DNA of 64,000 bases, from positions 123,160 to 187,159 of the forward strand of contig AZLU01000041.1 of NCBI GenBank assembly GCA_002224055.1. Reading direction: 5' to 3'. The notes beneath the pieces were generated by a model. The model was not told the DNA's origin, searched no databases, and saw nothing but the letters and a program-made list of their open reading frames with translations. This document shows, piece after piece, positions 25,623 to 37,207 of this stretch; the first letter of the stretch is position 1; the number at the start of each line of letters is the position of its first letter. This DNA comes from Pezizomycotina sp. ARF18. Its lineage: Eukaryota > Ascomycota. The position numbers were made by a program, and so were the translations under genes.

Positions 25623-27508
25623 ACATGTTAAGCCATGCACGAGCAGACAAACTCATATTGCTTCAAGAAGTGTTTACGAGATCGGTTTCTATCCAGGAGA
25701 ATATCGCTGAGACGCCGCATCGAACTTTCTGGTATGCATGATTGATGAGGCGAACTCTTGCCATCGTATGACCGACTGTCTCATGCTCGCACGATCAGTT
25801 CCAACCAACCGGATACTTCCGAAAAATGGTGTTGAACAGATACGTGCATAACGCAATCAATGGATGGCGATCTGAGCTTGTTTTTTTTTGGAGTAACTCG
25901 ACGACGGAAGCAGACGTTCCGCTATTTGAGAATCGAAGTTTCAAGTGATTTGTGATTTGTGATTTGAAGACGGATTCGCACCGTGTGTTTTAATCGTTAA
26001 GAGACTCCAGATACACAGCTTATCAGATTTATCTTTGAAGGGGATAAATTAAAGCTGCATCTGTAAATCGAAGACTGAAAGCTTTATACTCAACTTTTCA
26101 CAAGGAACGCTCGTTTATATCCGAACGTTTCATGATCCGATCAGCGGGACACGCCTAACTATCAGATCTTTTTCCCGAATTGCCCTTCCCGCTTTTTTAT
26201 ACATATAAACATGCATTGCAATTTTCCGGAATATTTCAAATATCCAAACCTAGGAAATTATTTCTGTTTCCGGGACCTCATGAGCTTGCTATTTTGCCGT
26301 TGAAATATTCATTCGGAGAGTCTCCAGCGTTTTCGATATTCTTCAGCCGTCGAAACAACAACTGAATCGACCGGGACGCCATGTCTCGACATTTTATGCA
26401 TAAGACTTGGCCGATTATTCCTAAGTGAAGATCTGCCTTAAGAGTCTAAGGATGGACTGGGATTTCCCCGTTTGTTGTACCAGATTGGCTCTTGAACTCA
26501 AATCGCCGGTTCTGTTCCAGCCCTATGGCTTTCTAATACTTCACCAAAAATAATGTCGGAAGCTGTCGCAAGTAGCGAGCTAAACAGACCCCTCACTTCG
26601 GGACCACCGGAGGTTGCAAGTTCGGAGGGAACTAGGGCTTTGAACCTTTCACGTTCGTTTGCCAGATTTTTTTTTTACTGGGAATTTTTTCCAGGCGGGT
26701 CCTGGTCGATCGTTCCTTGCGCATGGAACTCAACCTCTAACGCCTCAAACACGTTTTTCTTTCTTAACATCCTGCTGCCTCATGCGTTCCTGAGACAACT
26801 TCGAGAGTAGTTATTTCTTTCTTCTTTCTGTAAAATTCAATCTATTCAGGAACGCGCTGGGTCTCCTTTTGCTACTATCTCGTATCGCGCTATACGAGCA
26901 ATATCAAATCAATTCTTTTTGCGGGTGTTGAGTACCGGCGCATCCGTACTAGCTCTCATGAAGAAGCGACTTTTTGTCCATTTGTCACCGTCATTTGCCA
27001 TTTCATGCTTCAACACTCCTACATGGTAATAGCTGAGAGAAGCATGCTGGGGAGGAACGTACCAAGTGGGCTCCTGTTGGCTTTCTGCCTCAGAATCGGC
27101 TGTCCTAGCGTTTTTGTTAGAACTCGAACTACATCGCTCCCAAGCAGTAGCTATACTAACGTGAGCTCCTCGATGTTCTTATAATGAACCCCATCAACTC
27201 TTTCTGTAGTATAAAATCACCACCTTCTCCCTGTTCCAGAGCTTCCTTTTTCTTCATTCAGCAGGACAAACACAAAGTCTATAGATCTCTCTTCTTCACT
27301 TCCCGACTTTCGTTCGAAGCATATTTCTTACGATTAATTCCGCAGCGCGTAGTATCAGTTTTTCTTTCTCCAATTCGTCTTCAGTTTCATGACTTCTTTC
27401 GACTTTCCTATAATCAACCAGTTTCGTTTAATAACAAATCTCCAGAACAGTTCAGTATCGCATACTCCCTTTTCTAGCAAAAGCACCAATTTAATACAAG
27501 TAATCATA
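25623..27508. other. Intergenic; promoter of the collagen-like gene at its right end
   Basis: No gene is supported from 25623 to about 27180. The 27300-27500 part is strongly C/T-rich on the plus strand (for example CTTTCTCCAATTCGTCTTC), a feature often seen before highly expressed genes of filamentous fungi. It ends in an A-rich leader just before the ATG at 27509. Confidence 0.4.
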
Positions 27509-29167
27509 ATGAAGTCCGTCGTCATCACTTCCTCCTCCTCCTGGCTCTGGCCAACTACGCTCCGCTCGCCTCTGCCGCGCCGACTTCCGCCATCGCTGCC
27601 CGCAACGCTATTCCGCTCACCAGCGCGATCTCCTCTTCACCGGCGACCTCTTTAAGCGAGGTTACGGCGGCGCGGAGGTGCCGGTGGTGCTCCGGGAGGC
27701 CGGGACAACCTGGACAACTGGGGCAGAACGGAGAGGGCAATGGCGGCCGAGGTGGTAACGGTGGCTCTGGAAATGGAGACAGGGCGGTCAAGGCGGCCAG
27801 GGAGGTCGAGGGGCAATGAGCGGTAACGGAGGAACGGTGGAGGCAATGGGGAAACGGAGGTGGGAACGGAGGGAACGAGGGGGCAATGGCGGCCGAGGTG
27901 GTAACGGTGGCTCTGGAAATGGAGGACAGGGCGGTCAAGGCGGTCAGGGAGGTCGAGGGGCAATGGAGGCGGTAACGGAGAAACGTGGAGTAATGGAGGA
28001 AACGGAGGTGGAACGGAGGAAACGGAGGTGGGAACGGAGGAAACGAGGGGCAATGGCGGCCGAGGTGGTAACGGTGGCTCTGGAAATGGAGGACAGGGCG
28101 GTCAAGGCGGCCAGGAGTCGAGGGGCAATGGAGCGGTAACGGAGGAAACGGTGGAGGTAATGGAGGAAACGGAGGTGGAACGGAGGAACGGAGCGGGAAT
28201 GGAGGTAATGGAGGAGCAGGAGGAGCTCCAGGCCAGCCAGGTAAACTGTTCATCATCCGCTCGCTGAGCCAATAAATTGTTTCTTCCCATAATCGTGTTT
28301 CTCAAACACGTAACGCGGCCGTAAATAGGTGTTCAAACTAACAGTTTACTTTTTAATATTAAGACAACCAGGGCAAAACGGCGGAGGAACGGTGGTCGAG
28401 GGGCAATGGCGGTTCGGGAGGAGCGGTGGTCAGCAGTAACTAATTCTTTATCTCGATATCTAACGTCTTTTGGCTTTATACTACGTTTAGGTTTTTGGGA
28501 GAATTTCAAGCTAATGTCTGTTTTGAATATCAAGGTCAACCAGGCCAACCGGGTCAAAATGGCGTGCTGGGGCAATGGCGGTTATCAGGGCGGCGCTCCG
28601 GACAAGATGGCCAGCCGGGTGAACCGGTCAAAACGTGAGGAACGGCGGCAAGTGGAACGGCGGTCAGGAACGGTTGCCAGGGTGGTCAGGCGGTCAAGGG
28701 GGCAGCGGAGGAGCTCCAGGTCAGCCAGGTAAATAGTTCCCATCCTCTTGTTGAACCACATATATATTCTTCGGATAAAATTACTTCTCAAGCACTTATT
28801 GGCGTTGTAATGAAAGTTTTTCGAACTAACAATTTTACTTTCGAAATATTAAGGACAACCAGGACAAAGCGGTGGCGGAACGGGGCAGGGTGGAAATGGT
28901 GGTTCAGGAAACGTGGCGCTGGAGGTCAGGGTGCGTCCTGGACAAGCAGGTCAGCCAGGTCAGCCGGGCCAGCCTGACAAACTGGCGGACAGGGAGGTCA
29001 GGGAGGCAGTGCATGCGGTGCTTCCTGCTACCAAGCAGGCGATGGTGCTGATGGTGCTCGGGGGCTGACGGTGCTGATGGTGCTTCGGGGCTAATGGGGC
29101 TGACGGTGCTCCGGGTGCTGACGGTGAAGATGGTGAAGACGGTGAAGACGGTGAAGACGGATTCTAA
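27509..29167 (+). CDS. Secreted collagen-like Gly-rich repeat protein
   Basis: The start at 27509 gives MKSVVIT and, after one frame shift near 27535, a hydrophobic LLLLALANYAPLASAAP signal peptide. The mature protein begins with a Ser/Ala/Thr segment and then becomes Gly-rich: units such as GNGGRGGNGGSGNGGQGGQ and collagen-style GQPGQPGQ. The C-terminus is a G-A-D / G-E-D triplet run that ends GEDGEDGEDGF-stop at 29167. The first exon holds three copies of a DNA unit whose starts are at 27735, 27881 and 28048. Three introns follow (28241-28363, 28436-28534, 28729-28853), all phase 1 and all placed inside a G-QPGQ motif, so each downstream exon begins with QPGQ. Gly-X-Y runs can form collagen-like triple helices. 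Wall or spore-surface use is likely but inferred. Many one-base errors occur within the repeats. Confidence 0.75.
27735..28215 (+). repeat. Tandem Gly-coding minisatellite, about three copies
   Basis: The core GGGCAATGGCGGCCGAGGTG begins at 27735, 27881 and 28048, giving spacings of 146 and 167 bases. Each copy continues with GGTAACGGTGGCTCTGG, then GGACAGGGCGGTCAAGGCGG, then AACGGAGG-type short repeats. The length difference lies in the number of AACGGAGGTGG subunits. The array codes for Gly-Asn and Gly-Gln repeats. Confidence 0.85.
28241..28363 (+). other. Collagen-like gene intron 1
   Basis: Donor GTAAAC after GGCCAGCCAG; acceptor AATATTAAG. The branch-like segment AACTAACAG lies about 25 bases before the acceptor. 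Its 3' half resembles that of intron 3. Confidence 0.8.
28436..28534 (+). other. Collagen-like gene intron 2
   Basis: Donor GTAACT after GGTCAGCA (a base seems lost from the expected CAGCCAG); acceptor ATATCAAG before GTCAACCAGG. A GCTAATG branch-like site lies near 28510. It does not resemble introns 1 and 3 beyond the borders. Confidence 0.7.
28729..28853 (+). other. Collagen-like gene intron 3, copy of intron 1
   Basis: Donor GTAAAT after GGTCAGCCAG; acceptor AATATTAAG before GACAACCAGG. The 3' 35 bases (TTCGAACTAACAATTTTAC and on) match intron 1 with few changes, and the lengths are 125 and 123 nt. Confidence 0.8.
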
Positions 29168-29826
29168 TTTTAAAGTACGGTACAGTAGTAGTATTCAGCT
29201 CAAACATATTACAATTTGACAATGACTCTTCAGAGTTGTTTAGCCACTACCTGAAGAACATTCCTCCTAAGCTTTTTTTCGAAAGTCTATAAAACATTAG
29301 ATTCTCCGGGACCTAAATGCAATACGGTTGTTCGGTAAAGTTTTGAGAAGAACTCCATCGATGATAGCATTGTAGTACGGCAAAGAGCGAACGTATGTTA
29401 CTACGATATCGATCGTGTATATTATGGCGAAGTTTAGAAAATCCAAAAACCGTAAAACTCATAAAGCCTCATTGCCTATATAAGTGACAATTTTAGGTCC
29501 AACGCTGCTCCAGTTAGTTGAGAACTTTTTAAGTAGCATTGCAAAATTTTCTTCACGGGCTTTCGTCTCAGACAAATGTCATTATGACGGTAACGAGTCA
29601 CTTCGATGTCAGCGGTTTGACTTCTTGACATACAAGACTAGACACTTCTGCAGAATTTAAGGTTTGAGATTTCTCCTGATGTTGCGATAGCCAATCTTGC
29701 GTTGGGGTACAAAAGTGAGAGAATTCAGAAGACGAGAGATTCATTAACCCTTCTCTTTTTTATTCTTTTTTTTTCTTTTTTTTTTATAGATTAGAGGAAG
29801 TGAAAATCTATCGACGGGCCAGAAAG
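29168..29826. other. Intergenic
   Basis: AT-rich, no open stretch worth listing. Pyrimidine/T runs at 29752-29790 stand just before the ATG at 29827 and could belong to a promoter. Confidence 0.4.
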
Positions 29827-31212
29827 ATGAAGACAACACCATCCACGATTCAATTATCTCTTGCTCTCCAGCATCCAGAGGCATCCGCTTGTGTTCCGGA
29901 TAATTTTATTGCTACTAGAAATGTGAGTTCTTCCCTTTCTAGTCTCCTCTCGTCGGAGAGTTAGACTAGTAGATGCTTGTTTGGATTAACTGGGAATATT
30001 TCATACCTATTCAGTTCCTACTTTTTCCATCCTTACAAAAAAAAAAAGAAAAAAATATCTTTAAAGGGAGTTCACTGACTGTGTTAGCTATATTATCTAA
30101 AATCGATCGCGTGCGCAAACATTGTCAGAAAAAGAATAGTCTAGCGTGAGCTACGCTTGAGGTCATTTTGGCCCTTCGAGAAACACTGAACAAGAGGAAC
30201 TTTAGGATCTAGAATAATTACTGAGAGAAACCCTGTATTCTGTATGTCTTAAAAGATGATGTTAGAAGTGATCCGCGTAGTCCAAGCATTGCTATGTATA
30301 ATGAAACTTTGTCTGAGAATAAACATTTAACAGAAACTTTATAAACCGCTCACTAGTGCGCTATAAATCCGTTAGAGATCTTGAGTTTGACCTGGATGGC
30401 GTACACTTTTATTGCGGCGCATTTCCCCGTATTTTGAACCCCTACTAATACCCGTTTCCACAGAACTGTGGCAGCTTTCGAACAGAAATTCAACACGAGG
30501 ATATTTACGAGCGCATGGACGAACTTCCGCTGTGGCGGTTGATCGCGGCGGTTTCATCTCTCGTTGACCAGGCGCAGCCTGTACCCCGGGGTATAAGTAC
30601 TGTTATCGTAAACGTGAGTAAACAGTATATCTCCTTTATAGCGTTCATCTTTCGATGTAGCTCTCTGAGTTAAATTTTTTTTTTTTTTTTTTTTTTTAAA
30701 AAGTCTCTGGATGGGACAAGAACTGGCGCTGCACGTTGCCCAAAACTACCAACCCATCCACTTCGGAGGCAGCTTCCTGCCCCGCGGGCCCCTACGTCAA
30801 CCCCTTTGAAATTCCCCAGCGCTCAAAGGATCCTCGAACTCATTATTCCTGTGCGACACAGACGGCGCCTTTCTGTTCCTTGGAGTCTGCAGGCTGTGAA
30901 TCTCGCCGGTTCAGAGACGAAAGTGCATCGTAATGTTGTGGAATTGCAGAGCGAGCACGAGCTTAATGCGGCCCGGGCGGTGATTCACGATAACGATCGT
31001 CGGAGTCATCATACCGATTTTAATTTCCAGGAAACGGAGTCTGACTACGATCCTCGCCATACAAGGAACGACGCGGGAGATGCCTCGTTCGGGGTGTATG
31101 ACGGAGAGGATCCGGGCTGCTAATCCTGTACATCGTGACAGACCCGATCCTGAACGACCAGATACTTCGTTTGTGGAGCATGATGGAATTCATCCGTTGG
31201 TTTATCGTCACA
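29827..31212 (+). CDS. Candidate multi-exon gene, hypothetical
   Basis: A possible first exon starts at 29827 (MKTTPSTIQLSLAL) and ends at a good donor, GTGAGT, at 29923. A second coded-looking piece lies at 30464-30590 (CGSFRTEIQHEDIYERMDEL and WRLIAAVSSLVDQAQPVPRG). A third lies at 30720-31212, with RTHYSCATQTAPFC in one frame, HELNAARAVIHDNDRRSHHT and QETESDYDPRHTRNDAGDAS in a second, and DTSFVEHDGIHPLVYRHIRN in a third, up to a TGA near 31207. A 23-base T-run (30675-30697) precedes the last piece. No domain is recognised. Joining of these exons is my inference. Confidence 0.35.
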
Positions 31213-31879
31213 TTCGCAACGGGTGATTAGAAGATAGTATATAATTCGTATCCAATCATAGCTAGAACGAATGTCAAGTCAATGTCTGCTTTTAGCACAT
31301 TGCTGTACTCTCCAGGGCCTTGATCCTCAAAATCACGTATTATAGGCTGAAAATTGTAACAAGGTATAACCGGCCATCAATATTGAAGGAGCTCTATAAA
31401 ATAAAACGTTTGAATCAACGAAAAGAATGCTTTGCCACCTGAATAACAAAAGTACCGTGCGCGCTTCTATCAACATATACGAACCATTAACCAACCTAAG
31501 GCCCTCGTAATCACATATTTCGACCAGCGATCCAATATCCATTTAGTCTCATGAAGTATCATCCATCCAATCATGCATCAGAGTCGTAAAGTCTCCCTTG
31601 TCTTCAATCACGGTTGCACCACCTGAAGATTCATGAACCCAGCGCCGTCTCCACCGCCTTCGTCGCAAGCCAACCCGCTCCGTCATCTTTAGCAGACCCA
31701 TGACCGAAACCCTAAGAAGTCTCATGGCTTCGCTTACGATGATAGCGATCCACGACTACCGCTGATTAGAAAGCAACCACGCTAGCAACGCTATCGTTCC
31801 GATTAAAACAATAATCGAATATCAGCCCGTGACAACACCGCTAGTGGCCCATAATAGCTGCATGAAGTCATAGACACGG
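31213..31879. other. Intergenic
   Basis: No gene seen. A minus-strand open stretch at 31333-31542 is hydrophobic but short and has no motif. Confidence 0.35.
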
Positions 31880-32790
31880 TCGCTAACGTAACGGTTTACC
31901 ATCTTCGTCCTGCGCGAGAGCAGCAGCGTGCCGAAGAGGACCGATAGTTTCTGTCGATAGCGCGACGCTAAAGGCCTTAGAACTCGTACTGTAGAAGCTG
32001 GGCGATGGTATGACGTTAGGTGGGGTTGCGTAGAGCGATCCCGGCGGCGCAGTCCATTTTTCTGACAAAGGATGTGCAGATCTCTAAGATGACGGAGAGG
32101 AGGATGTTGAACACGACGATGTTTACGACCGCGAATACAAAAGACGTATGGCGAGTATATTCGGCGCTACGGTCGAGATGACGGATGCAGAGAATTATAG
32201 ACCTTGCGCGGCGTTTCGAGGATTGTATCCATGATTCGCGACTGTCTCCGGTTAACGCAGTTCATGAACAAGGTGTAACAAGAAACTCCACAGCAAAGTG
32301 CTTCAAATACAAAAAAAGAGCAATACCTACCTCCGGTAATGTAACTGTAGAGGTAAACCCGTCGTAGAAACGATCGTAAATCTTCTCAAAACGGCTCTCG
32401 ATCTCGGTAGGTGTCGGAGGAAGGCTCTTACGCCGCACGGGCGAAGTAGGTATGAGGAAGTCTTGGATAGGTAGCGCTTGGTGCTCCTTGTGCGTGAACC
32501 ACCAAGCTTCAGTGAAGCTCTTCGGCGGCGCGGCTTCTCCTCAAACTCGTACGGGCTTTCCATTCGACGCCGCCGTTGGGATCTCCTCTCAAATGTATGA
32601 CGTAGAAGTTACGGAAATTTGTGCGGGCGCTAATTGTTACGGCCAGTACGAAATAATCTTGAGAAGAACTTCTCGAAAGATTGAAGGACGCGCAAAAGAA
32701 ATACAAGAAGGGTATCAGGATAATGCTCAAAGGCTCTCGATGGAGCTATCGGGGTCTCAGTCGCGCGATGTTGCTGGAAGTGTCTAGTAT
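31880..32790 (-). CDS. Candidate small membrane protein, hypothetical
   Basis: Minus-strand pieces that look coded, from 5' to 3': a hydrophobic segment IILIPFLYFFCASF with FVLAVTISARTNF (about 32600-32730), then AWWFTHKEHQALPIQDFLIP and TEIESRFEKIYDRFYDGFTS (about 32350-32510), then a membrane helix VFAVVNIVVFNILLSVILEI (about 32090-32150), then SPSFYSTSSKAFSVALSTET (about 31960-32010). These are in different frames and are probably separated by short introns and base errors. The family is not recognised. Confidence 0.4.
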
Positions 32791-34170
32791 TAACAATTTT
32801 TGGTGGGACTTGATATTATTGGAAGATCAAGGGAAGTTTTTGGCTGGAACTTGGAAGTAAAAAGGTCGTTAAAGGGAAAAAAAAAAAAACAATTTAATTT
32901 CCCCCTTTAATTTTTTGTTACAGTCTTTGGCAATTTTACCAACCTTGAGCCTCGTTTCAGATCGCAGATGGAACCCGAGAGGTTCGTTAGTCATCTCACC
33001 GCGGTCGGCTTACCTAATAGGCCTACTTTTCCGTCCATAGAGTGATGCGATCCTCCAGGAGTCGCTTTGTTACAAAATACCCGTAAAAGAACCTGGTAGT
33101 GTTCTTTCTTATGACCATGTTGGGATTGTTGTGAAATTAAATATATTTTGATCCCTGTTAGATGTCATTATAATAATGAAGTTTCTATACCTAGCTAGTA
33201 TAGCTCTTTAAACTTTGCGGACCGTTGGGAAGGGATGTATGCATGTTGGCGATGAAGCCGGAATGCAAGCGTATAGAATCATTCACTAACAACTCGTACG
33301 TTCTAACTATAATCTATACTATATAGTGGTAAAACATATTTTGACGTTTCTTTTTCTTCGTTTGAATTTTTACATATCGTTGTTTGATGCTCTTTGATCT
33401 CTGGCTCCAATTTTGATATATAGATATATAGTTAACCTGGATCTCTTGTTGGGGTCCGTATAAGGATCCCAAAGCTTGGTATTTGACAACTCAAAGCTCT
33501 AACAAACCGCTCACTATATAGTAATCCCAATCAGACCTAGGTTAACAAGGTTTTTCGGTCCGTCCTCTCCCTCTCTCTTTACGCGCCTAGTGGTAATGAG
33601 TAGCTGGAGTAGAAATCGTCCCGTAATCATTACCAGCAGGGGCTGGGCTCGCATTACACTCAGCTGCATTGGACAGCAGCCTGCTAACAGTTTTCCCCCA
33701 AGCCGCCCGCGATAGCTGCCTACTGCCTAGTGTCTCTGCCGCTTTCCTCTCAGCGGGTCTTAGCCTCTTATTTCTTATATTGGGTTCATCGTTCTTCATG
33801 ATTTTCAATGTTAGTAATACCCAACTTGGAGGTATCCAAAGCTAAACCATGAAGCGGGTTACATACACATATTTGGCTCACTTCAGCTAGCTGAGGTACA
33901 CAACACCTTATTCAAGCGATAAACAAAACTTAAAAATATGACTCTCAGGCAGAGCCACGTCTTAAAACCGTGCACGTGCACACGTGTATGTGATGTATAT
34001 CACGTTATATAAAGCAAGTAATTGCCCTCGTTGACGCTATTACATTTAATTGCAAAAAAGTATATCTCCATTCTAATCGAGTCATCGTACAGCATACAAT
34101 ACTTGTTCTCCTTCGTTTACCGAGGTATTCAATCGTTAAGCAACTGAGTTATTACAACCGAGCATGTAAA
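32791..34170. other. Intergenic
   Basis: No supported gene. A minus-strand open stretch at 33587-33808 (ERKAAETLGSRQLSRAAWGK) is uninterrupted but has no motif. AT-rich DNA with a short inverted pair, ACTATATAGTG (33318-33328) and CACTATATAGT (33512-33522), lies here. Confidence 0.35.
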
Positions 34171-35648
34171 ATGAACCTCGATAGCTTACCAGATGAAATC
34201 ATTAAAGAGGTAGGTGTCTTCGAATTCTCTTCTAGTATAGCCTTCGAGAGGCTTTTTGGATACGTCTATACAGGGGATAGTAATTATGTTAACTTGCGAG
34301 CTTCTGAATCTAGATAACGAAGCCTTTGACCCAAGAGACTTCGTCGAAAACTACGCCTTGAAACAGCTATGCCTGGTAAACCGAAAGTTCAACGGGTTCG
34401 CGGCTATTCGTCTGGCCGGAGACCGTTTTAAAAACCTCAAGACGCTATCGCTTGAGAATAACACGATTAATGATATCGCGCACCTACTTATTCTCGTCAA
34501 TCGCCTTCGCTAAACGTCGAGAGAACATTCGAGGCCTGTACATCGATTGCAAAGTCTTGTTGCCGAAGGGTATTGACGGAACTTCTTCTGCGCCTGGAGT
34601 AGGTAGTGCCCTTTCCAAGGTCATGGGCGCGCGCTCACCTACGTCTTCCAACGCAAATGCACAGGCTCTTGCTCGCATTAGGGCCAGACTTCCAGTTCGA
34701 CAAGTTGCATATCACCAGCGATGCTATTTTTAGAAACCCGATTTCCAAAACTTAGTGGACAGCTACGGCGGCGTCGAATCTACGAATGTCAACGAAGCTT
34801 TCATGCTTACGATGCGCAAAATCGTTCAGCACGACAGCTTCAGCCGACTTCGCTGCTTTAGGGCATGGATGACCCGCGATGATCTACAGACGTTCCTCTC
34901 CGCCGGGGTGTAACCCGGACCCTAACTCAGGCGACCCGTTATTCAAGTATTCCGATTTCGACGAAGATGCGATCGAATTCTTTAGTAACGTTGAGAAGCT
35001 GCACCTAAGGATGCCATTTCGCAATGACTCGCACGTTTCGGGTCAAAGAATTGGCCAGGTTGTGTCGCAGCTTTGCAAAACCTGCGCGGGCTCACGTTCG
35101 ACACCCAAATCTTCGGAGGCCTATATGATCCCGATTCTCCGGTAAAACCCGTTGAAGGTGTCCAAAAGCTTTGCCTGACGGGACAAAACCAGTATGTCAC
35201 GATGGCATGCTACTCCCCGTCTCGCATAACCGCGTCCGTGAGCCATTTCCCGAACCTTCGAAGGCTGAAAATAATTCACCTCACGCTTCGCGAGCACAGG
35301 CTTGAAGCGAGGATGTACTGGTACTGACTGTTTCTGCACTTCAAAGAAAATCTAAAGCACCTGGTAGAACCCCTGGTAGAATTTCGAGGATCTCGCGTAC
35401 GGTGAAATGAAGGAGAATACCGCAACACGTTCGAGCTGGATGGTAACACCTACTACTACCCCATTAATACCAAGCGCCAGAAGGACATTGGTGAGTTGAA
35501 AGCGTTGTTGGTTTCCGTACAGGAGAGAAGGGATGAAAATAAGATGGTGGCTTACCCGTGGTTAACGGAGGTTCTCAATAAAGACGGATACTGAAGCCTG
35601 ATGAAGCCAAAAGAGGAAGAAGAGGAAGAGGATGAGGATGAGGATTAA
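34171..35648 (+). CDS. F-box protein with leucine-rich segments
   Basis: The start at 34171 gives MNLDSLPDEIIKE, a typical F-box opening (LP-x-E-I-I). A 64-nt intron (34210-34273) is followed by GIVIMLTCELLNLDNEAFDP and LKQLCLVNRKFNGFAAIRLA, which completes the F-box (L-x-L-V-N-R-x-F). Such proteins bring targets to SCF ubiquitin ligases through Skp1. Downstream segments have leucine-rich character: FKNLKTLSLENNTIND, NVEKLHLRMPF, LRGLTFDTQIFGG, FPNLRRLKIIHLTL and NLKHLVEPL. The end is either the TGA at 35592 or, in the next frame, an acidic tail (PKEEEEEEDEDED) with a TAA at 35648; base errors prevent a choice. At least five frame shifts interrupt it. The target is unknown. Confidence 0.75.
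34210..34273 (+). other. Intron within the F-box
   Basis: GTAGGT donor right after the codons for IIKE and a TATACAG acceptor. Splicing joins IIKE to GIVIMLTCELL, as expected for an F-box. Confidence 0.75.
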
Positions 35649-37164
35649 TATGGGGGAAACGACGAGGAATGAGGAGGCGAAGGAGGCGGAGGAGGCGGAG
35701 GAGGAGGATGATGATGAATAAAACGGAGACTCGGACTGAGAGCACACTGGCTCATGGGAATTCATGGTAGTAACTTCTGAAATATGAGGGTTGGGAAGGG
35801 CGGAAATGAACAACTGAAAAGACGAATATTATAAGCGTAGCGTAGGTTTCATGTCATATAAATATCTTTCGCAACCAGAATAATATTTCCTTTCTTGATA
35901 AATGAAAACTGTAAAGCTGTACGAGCGGCGAGGCAACTAATAGCTAGCTAAAGTAGTTCATCAAACTAGTTACTTGTATTCCCTGGCCAGGACCCAATGG
36001 CCGATCGATAAACACCGCCAACTTATCATTTCCCTCCTCCATCTAGATATTGACTGGAAGAGATATTTCCCTCGAGAGAATACGGCATAACCGCGTAGTC
36101 AGCGGTCATGGCAACGCTCCCAGGGGTATTTTCCATGCGCAGCGGGCGGGCGATTGAGAGCACGGCAGAGCAGAATAGCGCTAGCCTTCTGCAATGAGCG
36201 TCCTGATCTGAGCCTTCATAAACTATAACAGTTCGGCTTATAAGGAAGATATAAGGTTTAAAACATCCGTTGATAGGTTTTTTTTTCTGTGAAGTAAATG
36301 GCTCTTCTTTGGCGGTAAAAGATTTTTTTTGGTAATAGGCTGAACTAGCCTCGACTGAGATCATACCCGGGGACGTATTCCAATATCAGTAAGCCGAAAT
36401 TCGGAAGCGTGATGATCAAGGTCAAGTGAAATGAAGCGATAGCATGGCTACACGGACGGGATTTTGCCCCATGTTTATAACTGCCGACAGTTGTGTCGGC
36501 AGTTTAGACGGCACTGGCCTCTGCGTTAATGGGTGCTAAGGAGTCCCCAGCACTCGACAGCGTTAGGGCAAATCCTCTTGCCGTTTCGCCCATATTTCCA
36601 GGCGCCAGGAAACTTTTGGCACTCCCTCTTCACCCTTCGGAAATACTTCATCGCAATTTTCTTGCTGATCAAATACAGCGATGCAAGAACGTTTAAGGGG
36701 CTATTGGCTGGCGAGAAAGCGTGGGGGGCGTTGACCGGCAGCCGCGTCTGCAGGCCAGTGTGAGATGCAAATCTGGCACCACCTTCGACATAGTGGAAAC
36801 TTGATTTTTGTTTCCTGTTTCCCCAGTTTAAAGAGTCCTTAAGATCGAAACATCTTTAAAAACGTCAAGAGATGGCCGAACTGCATCATGCATCTGTCGA
36901 CAACATTACCAGGAACCGTTATAAGCACTGAGAATTGCAAAATGTCATTACCTCAAGCCAAACACCTACCAGGTGTAGCCTCGTCTACCTTCTAGGCCCA
37001 TACTTTCCAACGAAACTCTGACCGAGTATATACCATCATCGACGTTTGCTTCGTGTTTAACTCCTCGAGATTTGTTACGGAGGATATGCGGAGAACCTAC
37101 AGCTGGCCTTTGGCAACCGGAGCTCAGACGCCGTCGCTGATGATGGTAAACGACAGACTGCGAC
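35649..37164. other. Intergenic with a purine-rich tract
   Basis: A GGAGGCGGAGGAGG-type tract at 35660-35715 follows the F-box gene and may still be its 3' end. I see no gene from 35720 to 37160. A strong short hairpin sits at 36479-36504. Confidence 0.4.
36479..36504. other. Perfect 11-bp hairpin
   Basis: AACTGCCGACA (36479-36489), loop GTTG, then TGTCGGCAGTT (36494-36504), an exact complement. No T-run follows, and it is not next to a known gene end, so a transcript terminator role is not indicated. Confidence 0.7.
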
Positions 37165-37207
37165 ATGGAAACAGATACACAATAACATTAGCATTTTAAT
37201 AATCTCG

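Noticed and set aside
27735-28215. Spaced repeats that might suggest a CRISPR array
   Set aside because: The repeats code for Gly-rich protein, have uneven spacing and lie in a eukaryotic gene.
27555-28256. Long Pro/Ser-rich minus-strand frames
   Set aside because: They are the complement of the Gly-coding repeat; the plus strand has the signal peptide, the splice sites and the collagen-type motif.
33318-33522. Inverted ACTATATAGTG / CACTATATAGT pair as ends of a small transposable element
   Set aside because: The core is itself palindromic and AT-rich; no target duplication was found. The 13-mer AAACCGCTCACTA is shared with 30343-30355, which hints at a repeat but is too short to call.
33587-33808. 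Minus-strand frame of 73 codons
   Set aside because: Unbroken but without a motif, start context or neighbouring exon.
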